Shown in pieces: positions 38,686 to 49,821 of a stretch of 64,000 nt of DNA. Within the stretch, counting starts at the first letter, position 1, and the number at the start of each line of letters is the position of its first letter. A model generated the notes under the pieces. That model was given only the letters and a program-made list of their open reading frames with translations. It did no database searches and had not been told where the DNA came from. The position numbers and the translations under genes are program-made. This DNA comes from Pseudomonadota bacterium. GTDB lineage: Bacteria > Pseudomonadota > Gammaproteobacteria > Burkholderiales > Ferrovaceae. The stretch is taken from contig JAJZBQ010000002.1 of the NCBI GenBank assembly GCA_021798835.1, positions 62,001-126,000 of the forward strand. The letters run 5' to 3'.

Positions 38686-39138
38686 TCAGCTCTCTTTGAG
38701 CACCTGACCTATGGCATCCATTACCTGAACCTGCAAAGGAATCCCTTGGGCCACACTGCGACCCACCGTACAAAACTCCTCAAACTGCATCAGGATACGC
38801 TCAAGATGCCGGTATTCTCGCGCCTCGTACGGCAGTTTCAATACCACTCGCAATCCCAGCACCCGCAATCGCCCGACCGTATTCCGGCCAATCTCGGTCC
38901 AGCCCTCAGCCGCCAGTTTACCCTGGCTGTCGGGATTGAATTTGTGCAGGGCAAAATACAGCGCATCCACCATGCAATTGGCCACGGCCGCCGCCAGCAA
39001 TTGTGCGGGAGTCGGCCCTCGACCAGCGCCCAGCGGGGGGCTTTCATCCCCCGTCCAGACCACCTCATCACCAAAACGCAGTGAAAAACAGAATCCCTCT
39101 TCCTGTGTCAGAAGGACGGCCGGCCTTCCCGCTTCCAT
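38686..39138 (-). CDS. OsmC/Ohr family protein
   Basis: A 150-residue protein with the OsmC fold. Two cysteines expected for thiol-dependent peroxidase activity are present, in LAAAVANCMVDALYFALH near residue 52 and in FEEFCTVGRSV near 124. OsmC/Ohr members reduce organic hydroperoxides, but many in this subgroup are uncharacterised. It lies 2 nt upstream of the DUF748 gene and overlaps the cytochrome gene's stop by one base, so the three are probably co-transcribed. Confidence 0.85.
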   Translation of the reverse strand: MEAGRPAVLLTQEEGFCFSLRFGDEVVWTGDESPPLGAGRGPTPAQLLAAAVANCMVDALYFALHKFNPDSQGKLAAEGWTEIGRNTVGRLRVLGLRVVLKLPYEAREYRHLERILMQFEEFCTVGRSVAQGIPLQVQVMDAIGQVLKES

Positions 39139-39569
39139 TACTGTGGCTTCCCACCCATGTCAATGGGCTTTCCCTGCGCCAAACTGGTCACATAGGCGAC
39201 CAAGTCATTCAGTTCCGTGCTGCCATACTCCGGAGGAGTCCCCTGCAGTGCCATGCCAGCGCACCCACGAACCTGATCCTGTAACGTCCATACCTTCCCT
39301 ACTTTGGCCTTGTAGCGCGGAAAAATCGCAGCTGCATTGGTCAGGCTGGGAATGGGTTTTCCATCTGGCCTTTTGCCTGCTCCCACCCCGCCATTGAGGT
39401 GGCAAGTCTCGCAAACTGCTCCATTCCCGCCAAATGTCTCATGAGTAAACAGTTGCTTTCCCGATTGTATCGAACGAGTCAACTCAGGATCCATACCCCA
39501 ACTCATGGCCGTTACCCCAAAGAAAAGCCCCAACATCATCACAACACCCCGTGCTTTGCCCTGTTTCAT
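39138..39569 (-). CDS. Periplasmic mono-heme c-type cytochrome
   Basis: From ATG 39569 (MKQGKARGVV) the product has 143 residues, with a signal peptide of about 26 residues. GGAGG lies 8 nt upstream, so I reject the longer frame to 39647. One heme site, VCETCH, lies near residue 58. The later QDQVRGCAGMALQG resembles the distal-ligand region of SoxA/TsdA-type cytochromes, with a Cys and a Met as possible heme ligands. Electron-transfer partner and pathway are unknown. Confidence 0.85.
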   Translation of the reverse strand: MKQGKARGVVMMLGLFFGVTAMSWGMDPELTRSIQSGKQLFTHETFGGNGAVCETCHLNGGVGAGKRPDGKPIPSLTNAAAIFPRYKAKVGKVWTLQDQVRGCAGMALQGTPPEYGSTELNDLVAYVTSLAQGKPIDMGGKPQ

Positions 39570-39676
39570 TTCACGCTCCTCCGTTCCCATCATGGACTGT
39601 AGTAGACTGGATGACTCATTGAACAGGATTCCGCCAGGAAAAATCACCCCCGGATCCGGTAACCGGACTTGTTTTC

Positions 39677-39811
39677 ATGAAGCACAGAAAAAACCAAATC
39701 CTGATCACGCTGACCCTGCTCACTGTCATAGGGTTATGCTACCTCATATTCGGAAATCTGTTCTGGAATCCCGGCGATCTTCGTCAGCCTATAGGTACCC
39801 TCATCGACTAA
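39677..39811 (+). CDS. Possible 44-residue single-pass membrane microprotein
   Basis: An uninterrupted reading frame from ATG 39677 to TAA 39811 encodes 44 residues. The start is basic (MKHRKNQ), then comes one hydrophobic stretch (ILITLTLLTVIGLCYLIFG), then a short polar tail ending in IGTLID. That is a plausible small membrane protein topology. No Shine-Dalgarno sequence is visible. It is divergent from the cytochrome gene. It could be real or chance. Confidence 0.35.
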   Translation: MKHRKNQILITLTLLTVIGLCYLIFGNLFWNPGDLRQPIGTLID

Positions 39812-40014
39812 ATAAAACTCGCTTTGTTTCTACGACACAGAATATCCTGAGATTCTCAATTGGAGGTATATCCGAAACATGTCAAAGGTCTGTTCCATCG
39901 CTCAAAACTCCTAGAAATCAAGCCGTTTCAACACAGACTCCGAGAAAAATCGTACATCAAAAAAATATTAAACATTAATAATCATATGGTTGTAAATTTA
40001 TCGGAGACGACTCA
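39812..40014. other. AT-rich intergenic stretch at the left edge of the defence island
   Basis: No gene is seen here. The base composition becomes clearly more AT-rich than the core genome on the left, and the island genes begin at its right end. I found no copy of the tRNA-Glu 3' end and no integrase or transposase remnant. Confidence 0.5.
39959..39980 (-). terminator. Weak AT-rich terminator after the DUF499 gene
   Basis: On the minus strand TATTAA and TTAATA can pair around a 3-nt loop, followed by seven U residues. The stem has only A-U pairs, so strength is doubtful. The position, 35 nt after the DUF499 stop, fits the end of the operon. Confidence 0.3.
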
Positions 40015-42855
40015 TCAATCCAAATCACTTGTTTCAAAACCTGAGCGTTTGATTTTCAGCACGTTGCAATTTTCATTCACCACGCGTTGCAAACTCTCAT
40101 CAAATCCGACAGCAGATTCAGCCTGAATCTCAACAGATATGGTGACTTTGACGCCAGGTTTGATCACGAACTGTTGTACCACCTCATCCACCAGATCGGA
40201 AAATTGTTTTTTTGCCAAAACAGGATCCAGTTCAATACTCCCATAAAATCGTTTCTTGACTGTTTTGGATAATGCGTTGGCATCTGGCGAATAAATGGGC
40301 TGGGCAACATCTTCGATTTTCGGCGGAACATCAGCAGCACCGGCAATACCAGGTTCAGCAGTCACTGGCTTCGGGCGCGCGGCTTCTTCCGCCATGCGCT
40401 GAGCCTCGGCGAAGCTGGCAGCAGTCGTCGGTTCAATCAACAGCAATGATGCGTCAAGAATCGGGGATGTGCGCTTGCCAAAGGAAAACCCGATATATCG
40501 CCCATCTTCTTTGCCATAAGCCAATCCAAAAAAATCCTTGCTTTCCACCCCGGCTGCCAGGGTTCGCTGAAAAACCTCATCATTTTTGAGACGTGGCAAA
40601 TAGAGTTGCTGGCAGGTTTGTTGCCAGACATTCAGCGCGCCAATTTCCCTGACATCAGTTTTCCAGAACCAGTTTTTGAGCATGGCATTCAGATGAACCG
40701 GTGCCCATTCGGTTATCAGCAACTCGTTTTCTTTCAACACACGTTCAATTTCAGAAGACAAGCCAGGCGAACCCGCATTCAGCAAAAAGGCTTCCCAGCG
40801 TATTTCTGACAATCCTTTGCCGGGCACGGCTTCCTGCATAGGTGCCAACAACCATTTCCAGGTTTCGCGGAGCATGCGCCTCAAGCCGTCATTGGCCGCT
40901 TCCAGACTGTTGGTGGCTTGGCGCACCTGAAACTGGTCCAGGTTCAGTTTCATTTCCTTGCTGTCATTCACGATGGATTGCCAGGCCAGCATGGAACGCA
41001 CCTGATCTTTCAACCGGCTCACACTGTCATGGTCGGCCGCCAGAAAAATCAGCCGGTTTTGTTTGAAACGAGGTTGATCGCCACGTTTCTTCAATATCTC
41101 AAGAGCGTGATCCGTGGCAACACTTTGCCCAGCGCGGCTGTAACCCGCATCCGGTGGCAACACGACTAGTCGTAATTGCCCATCATCCGGCACATCGCTA
41201 CTGGCCGTGAAAATATGCGTTCCAGCAAACACACTGCTGGCAAAAGATTTCTGTACCCGGTCCCGAATGGCGGGATACACGTCTTCCTTGTCATGGAAAC
41301 GACGTTTGCGTTCTTCCATTTCTCGACGCAAATTCGGGCGGGTATCAAACCAGAAACGGTTGTTGCCACTGTTCAAATAGTGCAGGCGGTCACCCAGCCG
41401 ACGCAGCGCATCCTTGTAAACGCCAACCTGCTGGCCCGGTTGCGCCACACCCAGAGTCACCCGTTCCAGTTCAACGCCACGCACCATCTGGTTGGCGGTA
41501 CTGGGCGCGCTGCCGAGAAAAATTGTCCGTGCCGAACGACGGCAGGCCTGAACACTACCCAAGCGGGTATCCTGATTCTCGATTTCTGTGGTTTCGGCAC
41601 GTTCGCCGTCCACATCACGCTCGACCACCGGGTCCCAACCCTGCGGCAAATAATAAAGCACCTCATTGCGCGTTTCTGCATCTGCCAGCGGGAAGCTGCC
41701 CGGCATGATGAGCGGGTCTTTGTCGTTATCCTTCCACAAGCGATGAATGACTTTGGCCATCAACTTCAACACACCACGGGTGCGCTGAAAATTATCCAGC
41801 GACGACCAATCTTCATACAACCGATCAAATACTTCTGGATGAATCGGGTAAGCCTGCATCAAGCGGTCAAAATAGCGGCTTTCCTGTGTTTCACGCGGGA
41901 AGTCTGCGCTGTTGGCCGTGTAATAATCCGCAAACGACCGACACACCGATTCAGATGCCAACTTGTCGGAAATTGAAGCAAACAATCGGCGGCGAACAAT
42001 TTCAAAGGCTTCTTCGGTGCCCACCGGCTTCCACAAGGCTTGGACGCGACCAAAATAATGTGCCAGCGCTTCCAGTGCTTTCACGCCGCGCTGACTGCCA
42101 GCCTCCTTGTCGGATTCCGGCAACGAAGCCAATAACACCGCTGTCGGCACCGCTTTCAACGCTTCGGTCAATGCCTGGACAAAACTCAAATTCGAATCAA
42201 ATGTGCCGCCGGTCAGCGATTTGCCTTCTTCAAACTGGCGCACATACGCCACCAACTCATCAATCAGGATCACACAGGGCGCATAACGGACCAGCAGCGT
42301 TTCCAGCACAGCCTTGCCAGGCGACGTGCCCGAAGCATCCGCCTCTGCCACCAGCGCATACCCATCCGCCTTACCCAACTGCCAGGCCAAATCACCCCAC
42401 AAGGTCCTTATTGTCAGGCCATCACGCTGTTGTGGTTGATTGGGTGAGGATTTGATGCCATCCAGCACGGCCACCTTTGCGCGCGGCAGTTCGGTTACCC
42501 CTGCCGCATCCAGAATGGCCGATACGCCCGGCATTTCGCTGGCGGCAACGCGCCCGCCCGCCAGATGCCAAACGGCCAGCATGGTGTGCGTCTTGCCGCC
42601 ACCAAACGCGGTCTGCAACTGAATGACCGGGTCACCGCCACGGCCTGCCAGACGCTTGACCACGGAATCCAGCAGCAAGCGCATGCCTTCGGTAATGAAA
42701 GTGCGCTGAAAAAACAGACTTGGGTTTTGATATTCTAGCGTTGCTGTACCCGCATGAACCCGTGACAGGTCGGCTGCAAACTCGGATTGCAGAAAAGTGC
42801 CTTTGAGCACGTCTTCATGCGGAACGGCAATTTCACGCCAGGGTTTCAGGCTCAC
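40015..42855 (-). CDS. DUF499 AAA-like ATPase of a defence island
   Basis: A 946-residue cytosolic protein. The P-loop is [14 protein letters not shown] near residue 87, a DUF499 hallmark with Gly-rich Walker A. Walker B is [15 protein letters not shown] near 193. The start matches the family: [22 protein letters not shown]499 ATPases occur with DUF1156 methylases and SNF2 helicases in predicted anti-phage islands; their biochemical role is not settled. It overlaps the DUF1016 gene by 4 nt and is the last gene of the minus-strand island operon. Confidence 0.9.
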   Translation of the reverse strand: MSLKPWREIAVPHEDVLKGTFLQSEFAADLSRVHAGTATLEYQNPSLFFQRTFITEGMRLLLDSVVKRLAGRGGDPVIQLQTAFGGGKTHTMLAVWHLAGGRVAASEMPGVSAILDAAGVTELPRAKVAVLDGIKSSPNQPQQRDGLTIRTLWGDLAWQLGKADGYALVAEADASGTSPGKAVLETLLVRYAPCVILIDELVAYVRQFEEGKSLTGGTFDSNLSFVQALTEALKAVPTAVLLASLPESDKEAGSQRGVKALEALAHYFGRVQALWKPVGTEEAFEIVRRRLFASISDKLASESVCRSFADYYTANSADFPRETQESRYFDRLMQAYPIHPEVFDRLYEDWSSLDNFQRTRGVLKLMAKVIHRLWKDNDKDPLIMPGSFPLADAETRNEVLYYLPQGWDPVVERDVDGERAETTEIENQDTRLGSVQACRRSARTIFLGSAPSTANQMVRGVELERVTLGVAQPGQQVGVYKDALRRLGDRLHYLNSGNNRFWFDTRPNLRREMEERKRRFHDKEDVYPAIRDRVQKSFASSVFAGTHIFTASSDVPDDGQLRLVVLPPDAGYSRAGQSVATDHALEILKKRGDQPRFKQNRLIFLAADHDSVSRLKDQVRSMLAWQSIVNDSKEMKLNLDQFQVRQATNSLEAANDGLRRMLRETWKWLLAPMQEAVPGKGLSEIRWEAFLLNAGSPGLSSEIERVLKENELLITEWAPVHLNAMLKNWFWKTDVREIGALNVWQQTCQQLYLPRLKNDEVFQRTLAAGVESKDFFGLAYGKEDGRYIGFSFGKRTSPILDASLLLIEPTTAASFAEAQRMAEEAARPKPVTAEPGIAGAADVPPKIEDVAQPIYSPDANALSKTVKKRFYGSIELDPVLAKKQFSDLVDEVVQQFVIKPGVKVTISVEIQAESAVGFDESLQRVVNENCNVLKIKRSGFETSDLD

Positions 42856-43922
42856 GTTTCTTCTCCACTTTCTTCAGGCGCTGCTGGTAGTCCATCAACT
42901 GTTACCCGCTCTCTTGCACGCAATACCGCCTGGTGCAATTGCGCTTGCAGTATTTTCATATCGGGTATTTTATCCAGATACTCCGCCACGCGAATATTGG
43001 CGCTGCCAAGATCAAGCAATTCAACTTGCTCGCTGTTCGCCCCTGCACACAAAATCAGGCCAATCGGTGATTCTTCTCCTGCTGACCGGTCGTATTTATC
43101 CAGCCAGCGCAGATACAATTCCATCTGGCCTTTGTGGGCGGGTGCAAACTTTTCCAGTTTCAACTCCACAGCCACCAGTCGGCGCAAATGACGATGGTAG
43201 AACAGCAGATCAAGGTAAAAATCATCATCCCCCACGCTGATGCGTTTTTGCCGCGCAACAAAGGTAAACCCGACCCCCAGTTCGAGCAGAAAACGCTCCA
43301 TGTCGCGCAAGATGGCTGCCTCCAGATCGCGTTCGCTGTAACCATCCTCCAACCCGAGGAAGTCCAGCATATAAGGGTCGCGAAACACCATGTCTGGCGT
43401 CATCTGGCCACCCGCGCGCAGATGACTGATTTCGGCCTGCACCACAGCTTCCGGTTTTTTCGAGATGGCTGTACGCAGGTACAATTGCCCGGCAATGCGT
43501 TCCCGCAAAGTACGCACGCTCCAATGCTCGATGCGGCACATCTCGGCATAAAACTCGCGTTCCAGCGGTTTTTTCAGTGACAGGATTTCAACAAAATGGC
43601 TCCAGCTCAATTGTCGCGCCAGTGTGGCGACAATCTGCTCGTCAGGGAACACCTCAGAAAACTGCACCATGCGCCTCAAACTGCGCAAACCGAAGCTCTT
43701 GCCATAATCACGCACCAATTGTGTCGACAGCGTCGACACAATCTGTTCACCGTACTCTGCGCGCTGCCCGCCCAATATTTCCCGGTTGATCCGTTCCCCC
43801 AGTTTCCAGTACAGCAGGGTCAAGGTGCTGTTGGCCGTCTGGGCGACATGCTGGCGTGCCTGTTCGATCAGACCACGCAGTTCAATCAGCAACGCCGTAT
43901 CGGTTTTCAAGATATCCGTCAT
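42852..43922 (-). CDS. DUF1016/YhcG-family PD-(D/E)XK nuclease
   Basis: A protein of 356 residues from ATG 43922, which lies one base after the DUF1156 stop; the longer frame to 44093 is inside that gene. The DUF1016 N-terminal helical domain includes [15 protein letters not shown] and [20 protein letters not shown]. The C-terminal nuclease domain has the PD-(D/E)XK-like elements [12 protein letters not shown] and [20 protein letters not shown] (Asp, then Glu-x-Lys). YhcG proteins are often found in restriction and other defence loci. The target specificity is unknown. Confidence 0.9.
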   Translation of the reverse strand: MTDILKTDTALLIELRGLIEQARQHVAQTANSTLTLLYWKLGERINREILGGQRAEYGEQIVSTLSTQLVRDYGKSFGLRSLRRMVQFSEVFPDEQIVATLARQLSWSHFVEILSLKKPLEREFYAEMCRIEHWSVRTLRERIAGQLYLRTAISKKPEAVVQAEISHLRAGGQMTPDMVFRDPYMLDFLGLEDGYSERDLEAAILRDMERFLLELGVGFTFVARQKRISVGDDDFYLDLLFYHRHLRRLVAVELKLEKFAPAHKGQMELYLRWLDKYDRSAGEESPIGLILCAGANSEQVELLDLGSANIRVAEYLDKIPDMKILQAQLHQAVLRARERVTVDGLPAAPEESGEET

Positions 43923-43923
43923 G

Positions 43924-46815
43924 TCACAGTTCCAGCTTGCCCTGCGAACCAACAATACCTGCATCCGCTGAAGCCTGTTCAATACCCGACCATGCGGCGA
44001 CCAGTTCATTATACGCGCGGGCATCTTCTGCCCAGCCCTTGCGTTCACATAAGGTATAGAGCCGATAAGCCAATGAACGTATGGGTTCAGCACGATCCGG
44101 CATGCGCGCCAACAGGCTGCCAGCGGCGGTTTCGCCGTCCTGATTCAATGCGCGGATGAGTTGATGCAGCGCTTCCCAGACCGGCAATTTGGCATCTTGG
44201 TCGGGTGACCAGTCCCGAGGCATTTCAGACCACTTCAACAGGCGCAATTCGCCTTTGCCCGCGTCCACCACACCGCTGGCCTGCAATCCGCCCACGCTGG
44301 TGCCTTTGGCACGCGCCAGCACATCGGCTTCACCGTATTTGCCGGTAGCCCAGCCTTGCTGTTCAAACCAGTGCAAGCAAAACTGGGTATCGTGATCAAA
44401 GTCGTCTTCAGCCAGAAAGCGGTTGATGAGTTGCAGCGCCGTGCGCACGCTCATGGGTGAGCCATCGGCTTCCAGCACGGCGGCATACTGGCTGAAAATC
44501 GCCATGCCGGGGCCAATGATGGCCTGACTCAAATCCACCGGAGCCACCGGCGAATTCACCCCGCCGCGCGTCATATCGATCAGCGCATCGGGCAACACCG
44601 CATTCAGTTCGCGTAGAAATTCACGACGGGAGACGGTAGCAGCATCTGCAGCGCGCTTGCGACAGACCAGCACGATGCTGGATGCAAGGGCGTTGGTGCC
44701 AGCGCCTATCATCCGGTTACCAAGCTCCGTTCGCATCGGCCAAGTGCCGGTAAGCGCAAAACCGGCTTCCAGCACGGCTTGCAAAAAGGTTTCCCAGCCG
44801 GTACTCGACGTGCCCGCCTCGGTCTGGGTTTCGCTCTGCTTGAAGGCGTAGTAAATGGTCACCGGGAAAGCCGGGTGCGCCTGTTGCGCCAGATTGTGCA
44901 TGGCGCGGGTCATGCCATCCAGAAAGAACTTCTCGGCTTCGGTTTTACCACCATGCCGATAAGGCGTAGCCACCAATTCTTCCGCTTTCGGCACAGCCAT
45001 GGTGGCATACAGCCCAGGGTAAATCTCTTTCAAAGAACGGCGCAACCAGACATAAAAGAAATCTGATAAGTCTGCGTAGCCAATGTTATCGTAGTAAGGC
45101 GGGTCAGAAGAAACCACTTTATTTGCTGAAATGACCTGCGATTGCGCATCAGCTTGGGTGGCGATACCTGGCTTGCTGGCTGGCTTATTCGCAAGGGCCT
45201 TCCATGACCAATCTACCATTGCCATCCAATTACCCGTTGAATCACACATGGGATTTGCCTCGGCAAAATCCCAAGTCATAGGTATCGCTTGACGTCCAAA
45301 CGTGTTGCGCATTTTCTCACCTGAATTGTGCCAAGTACAAATTGACGACCAGTAATCTGAGCACTTATCAAGAGAAAACGCCAAATACACGCCCACTGCC
45401 TGCGCATACGCCAGCGCGCCCATCCCACCCGCATCCAGCCCCACGCCATCATCCGGCATGCCTGCCGCTACGGCATCCTGACGGCATTTTTCAATGGCAT
45501 CCAGAACCAGATCAGAAAACGTGGTCAATGCCACCAGTTGGCGGGGGGTGAAAAGTTCAGCCCATTTGGTCATGCCGTATTCTTGTATGCGGAAACCAAG
45601 TGCCCGCGCAGGCAGATCCGTTTCAGGCTTCCATTCGGATTGCGCTTGCTTCGCAATGGCTTCGTGTTCAGTACTCGGTGCAATATAGATGCGGCCTCGT
45701 GCGCCTTCTGCGACAACAGCCATTAGGCGTTGCCCCATGCGCCCGGCCTTAGCTTCCTTACGACAGTAATCGAAAGGAATGGGTGTACCAGATAACAAGC
45801 AAAGGAACGGCTTGCCGCTGCTACCTGCTTTGGTTCCATTCTTTGCTTCCTCCGGCGGCACACCCACCTTCACCGTAAAGCGATAACCATCACCCTCAAC
45901 CACCGGCTCCACCCAGGCTTCCTTGCCGGCTTTGCTGCTAAGGACGAATGTCGAAGCGAGCGGCACATCGACATGGCTGAATACTGGGTTGGGGCTTTTC
46001 ACCGTGCGCGCCCATAACCAGGCGATCACGGTCAGTTGTTGCCCGACATATTCTTTCAGGTCGGGGCGCTCTATCGCCATGGCCGCAGTGATTTCCACCT
46101 TCGGGTACAAATGCCCGATGCGCGCCTGCGCCTGTTCGCGCATCCACGCGCCATAACGCCGCACGTCTTCCGCCAGTCCGCGCGCACCCTGCCAGTCCGC
46201 ACTGAGTGTGTCTTGCCGGTCATCAGACAACCTGGGCCCCACTGGCGCACTACCAGCAAATTTCGGCGGAATCTCGATCATCGCCTTGTTTATGGTCACC
46301 GCCACCGGGTTCAAATCACTGGCGTAACTTTCCAGCCCAAGCCGTTGTGCTTCCAGCGGCAACGCACCGCCGCCCGCGAAAGGGTCATGAAACGCCGGCA
46401 ACTGATCCGGGTTAAATAACTCCGCAGCCTGCGGGTGATCCTTGTTCAACTCACAGGTTTCCCGCCACGAACGGCGGATTTCAGCGCGCGCCCGTTCCAG
46501 CACTTCCTCATTGGTGGTGTTTTCCCACAGCACCAGGTCTTCGATGATCTTGAACAAACGCTCACGCTCAAGCGCAGCTTTCTCCTTGTTCACGCCATAC
46601 TTGAAACCGCCACCCTGCTGATAACCGGGGTCGTTCACCATCTGCGCGAAGATTACTGCCCGTGCAGCCGCCAGCGGTCGACGCGCCCACCATAGGTGCA
46701 GCGTGCTTGGGTGGCCGTGGCGGATGGATTTTTCACGCGCCGCAGCGGCGTTGATGGCATCGAGCGGCAGGGCGACTTCGATGAGTTTTCTTGGGATTTT
46801 GATTGTATGGCTCAC
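43924..46815 (-). CDS. DUF1156 DNA methyltransferase of a defence island
   Basis: A 963-residue protein beginning with GTG ([21 protein letters not shown], split here at the initiator). The N-terminus has the DUF1156 pattern [20 protein letters not shown]. The SAM-binding motif is [19 protein letters not shown] near residue 142. The catalytic motif is [19 protein letters not shown] near 580, typical of amino-methyltransferases acting on adenine or cytosine. It probably marks host DNA as self. The start lies 15 nt after the ptuB-like stop with only a weak GAGA upstream, suggesting read-through or coupling from the retron genes. Confidence 0.92.
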   Translation of the reverse strand: MSHTIKIPRKLIEVALPLDAINAAAAREKSIRHGHPSTLHLWWARRPLAAARAVIFAQMVNDPGYQQGGGFKYGVNKEKAALERERLFKIIEDLVLWENTTNEEVLERARAEIRRSWRETCELNKDHPQAAELFNPDQLPAFHDPFAGGGALPLEAQRLGLESYASDLNPVAVTINKAMIEIPPKFAGSAPVGPRLSDDRQDTLSADWQGARGLAEDVRRYGAWMREQAQARIGHLYPKVEITAAMAIERPDLKEYVGQQLTVIAWLWARTVKSPNPVFSHVDVPLASTFVLSSKAGKEAWVEPVVEGDGYRFTVKVGVPPEEAKNGTKAGSSGKPFLCLLSGTPIPFDYCRKEAKAGRMGQRLMAVVAEGARGRIYIAPSTEHEAIAKQAQSEWKPETDLPARALGFRIQEYGMTKWAELFTPRQLVALTTFSDLVLDAIEKCRQDAVAAGMPDDGVGLDAGGMGALAYAQAVGVYLAFSLDKCSDYWSSICTWHNSGEKMRNTFGRQAIPMTWDFAEANPMCDSTGNWMAMVDWSWKALANKPASKPGIATQADAQSQVISANKVVSSDPPYYDNIGYADLSDFFYVWLRRSLKEIYPGLYATMAVPKAEELVATPYRHGGKTEAEKFFLDGMTRAMHNLAQQAHPAFPVTIYYAFKQSETQTEAGTSSTGWETFLQAVLEAGFALTGTWPMRTELGNRMIGAGTNALASSIVLVCRKRAADAATVSRREFLRELNAVLPDALIDMTRGGVNSPVAPVDLSQAIIGPGMAIFSQYAAVLEADGSPMSVRTALQLINRFLAEDDFDHDTQFCLHWFEQQGWATGKYGEADVLARAKGTSVGGLQASGVVDAGKGELRLLKWSEMPRDWSPDQDAKLPVWEALHQLIRALNQDGETAAGSLLARMPDRAEPIRSLAYRLYTLCERKGWAEDARAYNELVAAWSGIEQASADAGIVGSQGKLEL

Positions 46816-46830
46816 TGAGCATTCTCTGCA

Positions 46831-47427
46831 TTACAACACTGTTGCCAGAATATGGCGATATGGGGCTTGCTGCAAAAATGAAGAACTGGCAGGAGGATTG
46901 GACTGTAAAATAGCCAAAGCATTTCCTAACCAACGCTTACGCTCATCAACCAAATTGGAATCATTGTTCAGTCCAAGCATGTCACGGGTTTGATTGGCAT
47001 CGTGCTTCTGTCTGCGCGTCAAGCCCAAAACAGGTTCAATGGTGCCGTTGGTCGAAAGCAACCATTTTGCATTGCAGCCAATGCCAGGCTCGATAGGCAA
47101 CAAACCACCTTTCTTTTTCTGGCCACAGGTTCTTGAATTAATGCAGCTATGCGCGAGATTGCTGTATTCAAAGCAAAGCTGTGGATATGCGTGTTTTCCA
47201 GCCTTCGGCTTGATGTGATCTAGCTGTCCAGCATTGGCTGCGAGTTGGCATTCACAATAAGCGCACAACCCATCCTGATCCTGATTCAGATCAGCTTTGA
47301 CAACTGACTTTATCGACCCGAATGTAGGGCTATCAAAATCTGAAACCGCAATATTTTGATTGATCGAAACAAAATTTGTCAAAGCCGGGGTGGGAATCAA
47401 GCGATGCTGGAGCTCAACCATGCTCAA
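46831..47427 (-). CDS. ptuB: PtuB-like HNH endonuclease of the retron/Septu module
   Basis: A 198-residue HNH protein of the TIGR02646 type. The zinc/HNH core is visible as CAYCECQLAANAGQLDHIKP near residues 76-95, followed by YSNLAHSCINSRTCGQKKKG. PtuB pairs with the PtuA ATPase in Septu defence and in retron-Eco7-type systems, where it is the toxic nuclease. Its start overlaps the ptuA stop by 4 nt. An ATG two codons later is an alternative start. The assignment rests on family plus gene order. Confidence 0.85.
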   Translation of the reverse strand: MSMVELQHRLIPTPALTNFVSINQNIAVSDFDSPTFGSIKSVVKADLNQDQDGLCAYCECQLAANAGQLDHIKPKAGKHAYPQLCFEYSNLAHSCINSRTCGQKKKGGLLPIEPGIGCNAKWLLSTNGTIEPVLGLTRRQKHDANQTRDMLGLNNDSNLVDERKRWLGNALAILQSNPPASSSFLQQAPYRHILATVL

Positions 47428-48854
47428 CCTGCCTTATCTGTTCTGCGCGCTGCGAGAAAGCGCCAAGTCACCAAATCACTCTCATGAATCTGGTAACCAG
47501 CTTGATCGAGCGTAGCGCGGAGCGTTTGAGCCTCATCGGTGTTTTCTCGACCTGAACGCACAAGTTGCTCAAATTCGCGAATGGTTTCCTGTAAAGGCAT
47601 GGCTGGTTCTCGATGCGTACCCATAACCTTGGCCAAAGCATCACCCGATTCATGTGCCAAAGGGCTAAAATCTGGCATAATAGCGCGACTACCGAGTTGA
47701 TCTTGATAAAGAACTCGAATGTTTTCACGCCGAACTGTGCTCAAAACCTGCGGGCTGTGGGTGGTCACAATAAACTGAACATTGGGAAATGTTTTGGTCA
47801 AATTCGGTAAAACTGTTTGTTGCCACGCCGGATGAAGGTGTAGTTCGATTTCATCAATGACCACAATTCCATGGCCTTGCAATGGGTCAGCCATGGCTGG
47901 ATTGAGCATGTGCATGCGCCGCACCATATCAATTACCATGCCAGTAATAACTTTTTGCCCATCAGACAAAAGATCAATGTCAACCCATTCGGATTGTTCC
48001 TGAATTTGAATTTCCACTACCGACCTACCGCTGGAATAATTCATTCTCAATCCAGATGCTGCCCCCCGCTCGTCCAACCTGAAATTACGCAAAGCGAGAT
48101 CAATTGCATTCAGATCAATTATCGCCCGAGATGTATTTGAAATAGCCGCGTTGTACGACAGTTCAAACCATTTAAAAATCCCATAAAAACTCGTTCTCAA
48201 ACTCAAGCAATCCGAATATGCACGATATCGATCGTAAATATTCAGAGTCGTTTCTTTGTCCACTTTGCTAGATATCCATGTTCTTCCAACTGAAAAATAG
48301 ACAAAAATGGGTAGCTCGATCGGATATGCAGCATTTACGCGACGATACATATCAGCTAATTGCCGGACATCACCCAGTGATGATTTGGCATTATCAGCCC
48401 TGCCTGGCGCAGATTTAGCCAAGCAATATTCATACACTCCGTCACAGCCATCAAACTCAAATGTGGTGCATGTTTTTGAATAATCGGCTCCAATACGAAT
48501 ATCACTATCAGTCAACGAAACACCATTTCTTCCTTCTGCTTCCAGCCCTGCCTTTATCCAGGTTAGGGCTTTTATGACTGCATCAAGAATACTTGTCTTC
48601 CCAGCAGCGTTTACACCTACCAGCACCGTCAAATTTTTCTCAAAGTGAATTCGTAGCTCTTCGAATTTTTTGTAGTCATATAATTTCAATTCTTTGAGTT
48701 TGAGTCCCGGTACGACCCCATTTTTACCAGAAAGGATATCTCGACATTGAACCAACAAAGCTTCAGCCTCATCCTGGTTATTCTCGTTTACCGCATTCCG
48801 ATAGCGTTGAAATATCCTGGACAAATCATTCTGTAATTTCCGGTTTGTACTCAA
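47424..48854 (-). CDS. ptuA: PtuA-like AAA ATPase of the retron/Septu module
   Basis: An ABC/SMC-type ATPase of 476 residues. Walker A is VLVGVNAAGKTSILDAV near residue 78; Walker B and D-loop are GIVVIDEIELHLHPAW near 330, followed by the switch His in FIVTTHSPQVLS. I place the start at TTG 48854, two bases after the reverse-transcriptase stop, because AAGGAGG lies 9 nt upstream. The frame is open to 48950, but that part overlaps the reverse transcriptase. In retron-Eco7-type systems this ATPase holds the HNH nuclease in check. Confidence 0.87.
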   Translation of the reverse strand: MSTNRKLQNDLSRIFQRYRNAVNENNQDEAEALLVQCRDILSGKNGVVPGLKLKELKLYDYKKFEELRIHFEKNLTVLVGVNAAGKTSILDAVIKALTWIKAGLEAEGRNGVSLTDSDIRIGADYSKTCTTFEFDGCDGVYEYCLAKSAPGRADNAKSSLGDVRQLADMYRRVNAAYPIELPIFVYFSVGRTWISSKVDKETTLNIYDRYRAYSDCLSLRTSFYGIFKWFELSYNAAISNTSRAIIDLNAIDLALRNFRLDERGAASGLRMNYSSGRSVVEIQIQEQSEWVDIDLLSDGQKVITGMVIDMVRRMHMLNPAMADPLQGHGIVVIDEIELHLHPAWQQTVLPNLTKTFPNVQFIVTTHSPQVLSTVRRENIRVLYQDQLGSRAIMPDFSPLAHESGDALAKVMGTHREPAMPLQETIREFEQLVRSGRENTDEAQTLRATLDQAGYQIHESDLVTWRFLAARRTDKAG

Positions 48855-48856
48855 GC

Positions 48857-49819
48857 CTATGCCTCCTTGATTCTTTGCATCGTTACCAACCCGTACTTTC
48901 GTTCCAAAGCACGGCAAAATTCTGGTTCGATGTGTTTCGCAAAAGCCCACAAACCTTTAAGGTGAGCGATGTCTTCAACTTTCTCCAGTTCACCCATCTT
49001 GAACTGATGCACCAAATGCTTGATATATCGTTTGCGTTCCCGCCCGATTGACAATTTTCCTGTGCTAGCCAACGTAATGCCCGTCACATGTCGATTGTAC
49101 CTTTTGGATGAAAACACGGTTTTGATGCGATTGACACGCAGTTGATAATTCTTGCCAGTTAATTTCTCTTTCAACAGTTTCTGAACCTGTTTTGGTATTT
49201 TCTCCAGCACGTTAGGCATGTTGGTAGAAAACGTCAGATCATCCGCGTATCGGGTATAAACAATCCGCTCCGTGTCACAGAATTCAGTCAGTGCCTGATC
49301 AAAATGATACAAGCAGAAATTGGAAACCATTGGGGATGTCGGCGCGCCAACACTCAACACCAATTTCCCACCCCGTCTTTGACTTGGGCACCAGAACAGC
49401 AATTGGTTGATCAGACCAACATCAGTTTCGTCCAATGAGGGCAAATCAGCAAATGATTGCCACACACTACAAAACAATGCCGGCTTGATGGAATTGAAAA
49501 AATTTTCCAGATCCATTCGCAACAAAAACTTCTGTTTCAGATGTGCTTCCGCATTTTCCTTGATGCTCTGTCCTTTTCGATAAGCCATGGCCGCAGAATG
49601 AACTGGCAAAGAAAAATTATCCAGAAATGTACGCTGGTATCGTTGGAGTTCGCGCGATGGCTGTGCAATGACCCGGAAACCTTGCGTTCTTTTCGGGATT
49701 TTGAAAACGCAATATTTTCTGGCAGCGTCCCGCAAAAACGCCTCAACCACTTTCGGGCTAGGTTTGTCATCCAACTTGCTTGCCAGGAGTCCAACCACAT
49801 CCATCCACTTGCACCCCAT
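48857..49819 (-). CDS. Retron reverse transcriptase
   Basis: A 320-residue reverse transcriptase with retron-specific marks. These are SIKENAEAHLKQKF (NAxxH motif, region X), the catalytic IVYTRYADDLTFS box and HVTGITL (VTG, region Y). The frame opens at TTG 49834 inside the upstream hairpin. ATG 49819 follows the U-tract directly, and ATG 49804 has GGGG about 10 nt upstream, so the true start may be either ATG. It makes msDNA from the adjacent non-coding RNA. The next gene, ptuA, starts two bases after its stop. Confidence 0.95.
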   Translation of the reverse strand: MGCKWMDVVGLLASKLDDKPSPKVVEAFLRDAARKYCVFKIPKRTQGFRVIAQPSRELQRYQRTFLDNFSLPVHSAAMAYRKGQSIKENAEAHLKQKFLLRMDLENFFNSIKPALFCSVWQSFADLPSLDETDVGLINQLLFWCPSQRRGGKLVLSVGAPTSPMVSNFCLYHFDQALTEFCDTERIVYTRYADDLTFSTNMPNVLEKIPKQVQKLLKEKLTGKNYQLRVNRIKTVFSSKRYNRHVTGITLASTGKLSIGRERKRYIKHLVHQFKMGELEKVEDIAHLKGLWAFAKHIEPEFCRALERKYGLVTMQRIKEA

Positions 49820-49821
49820 AG

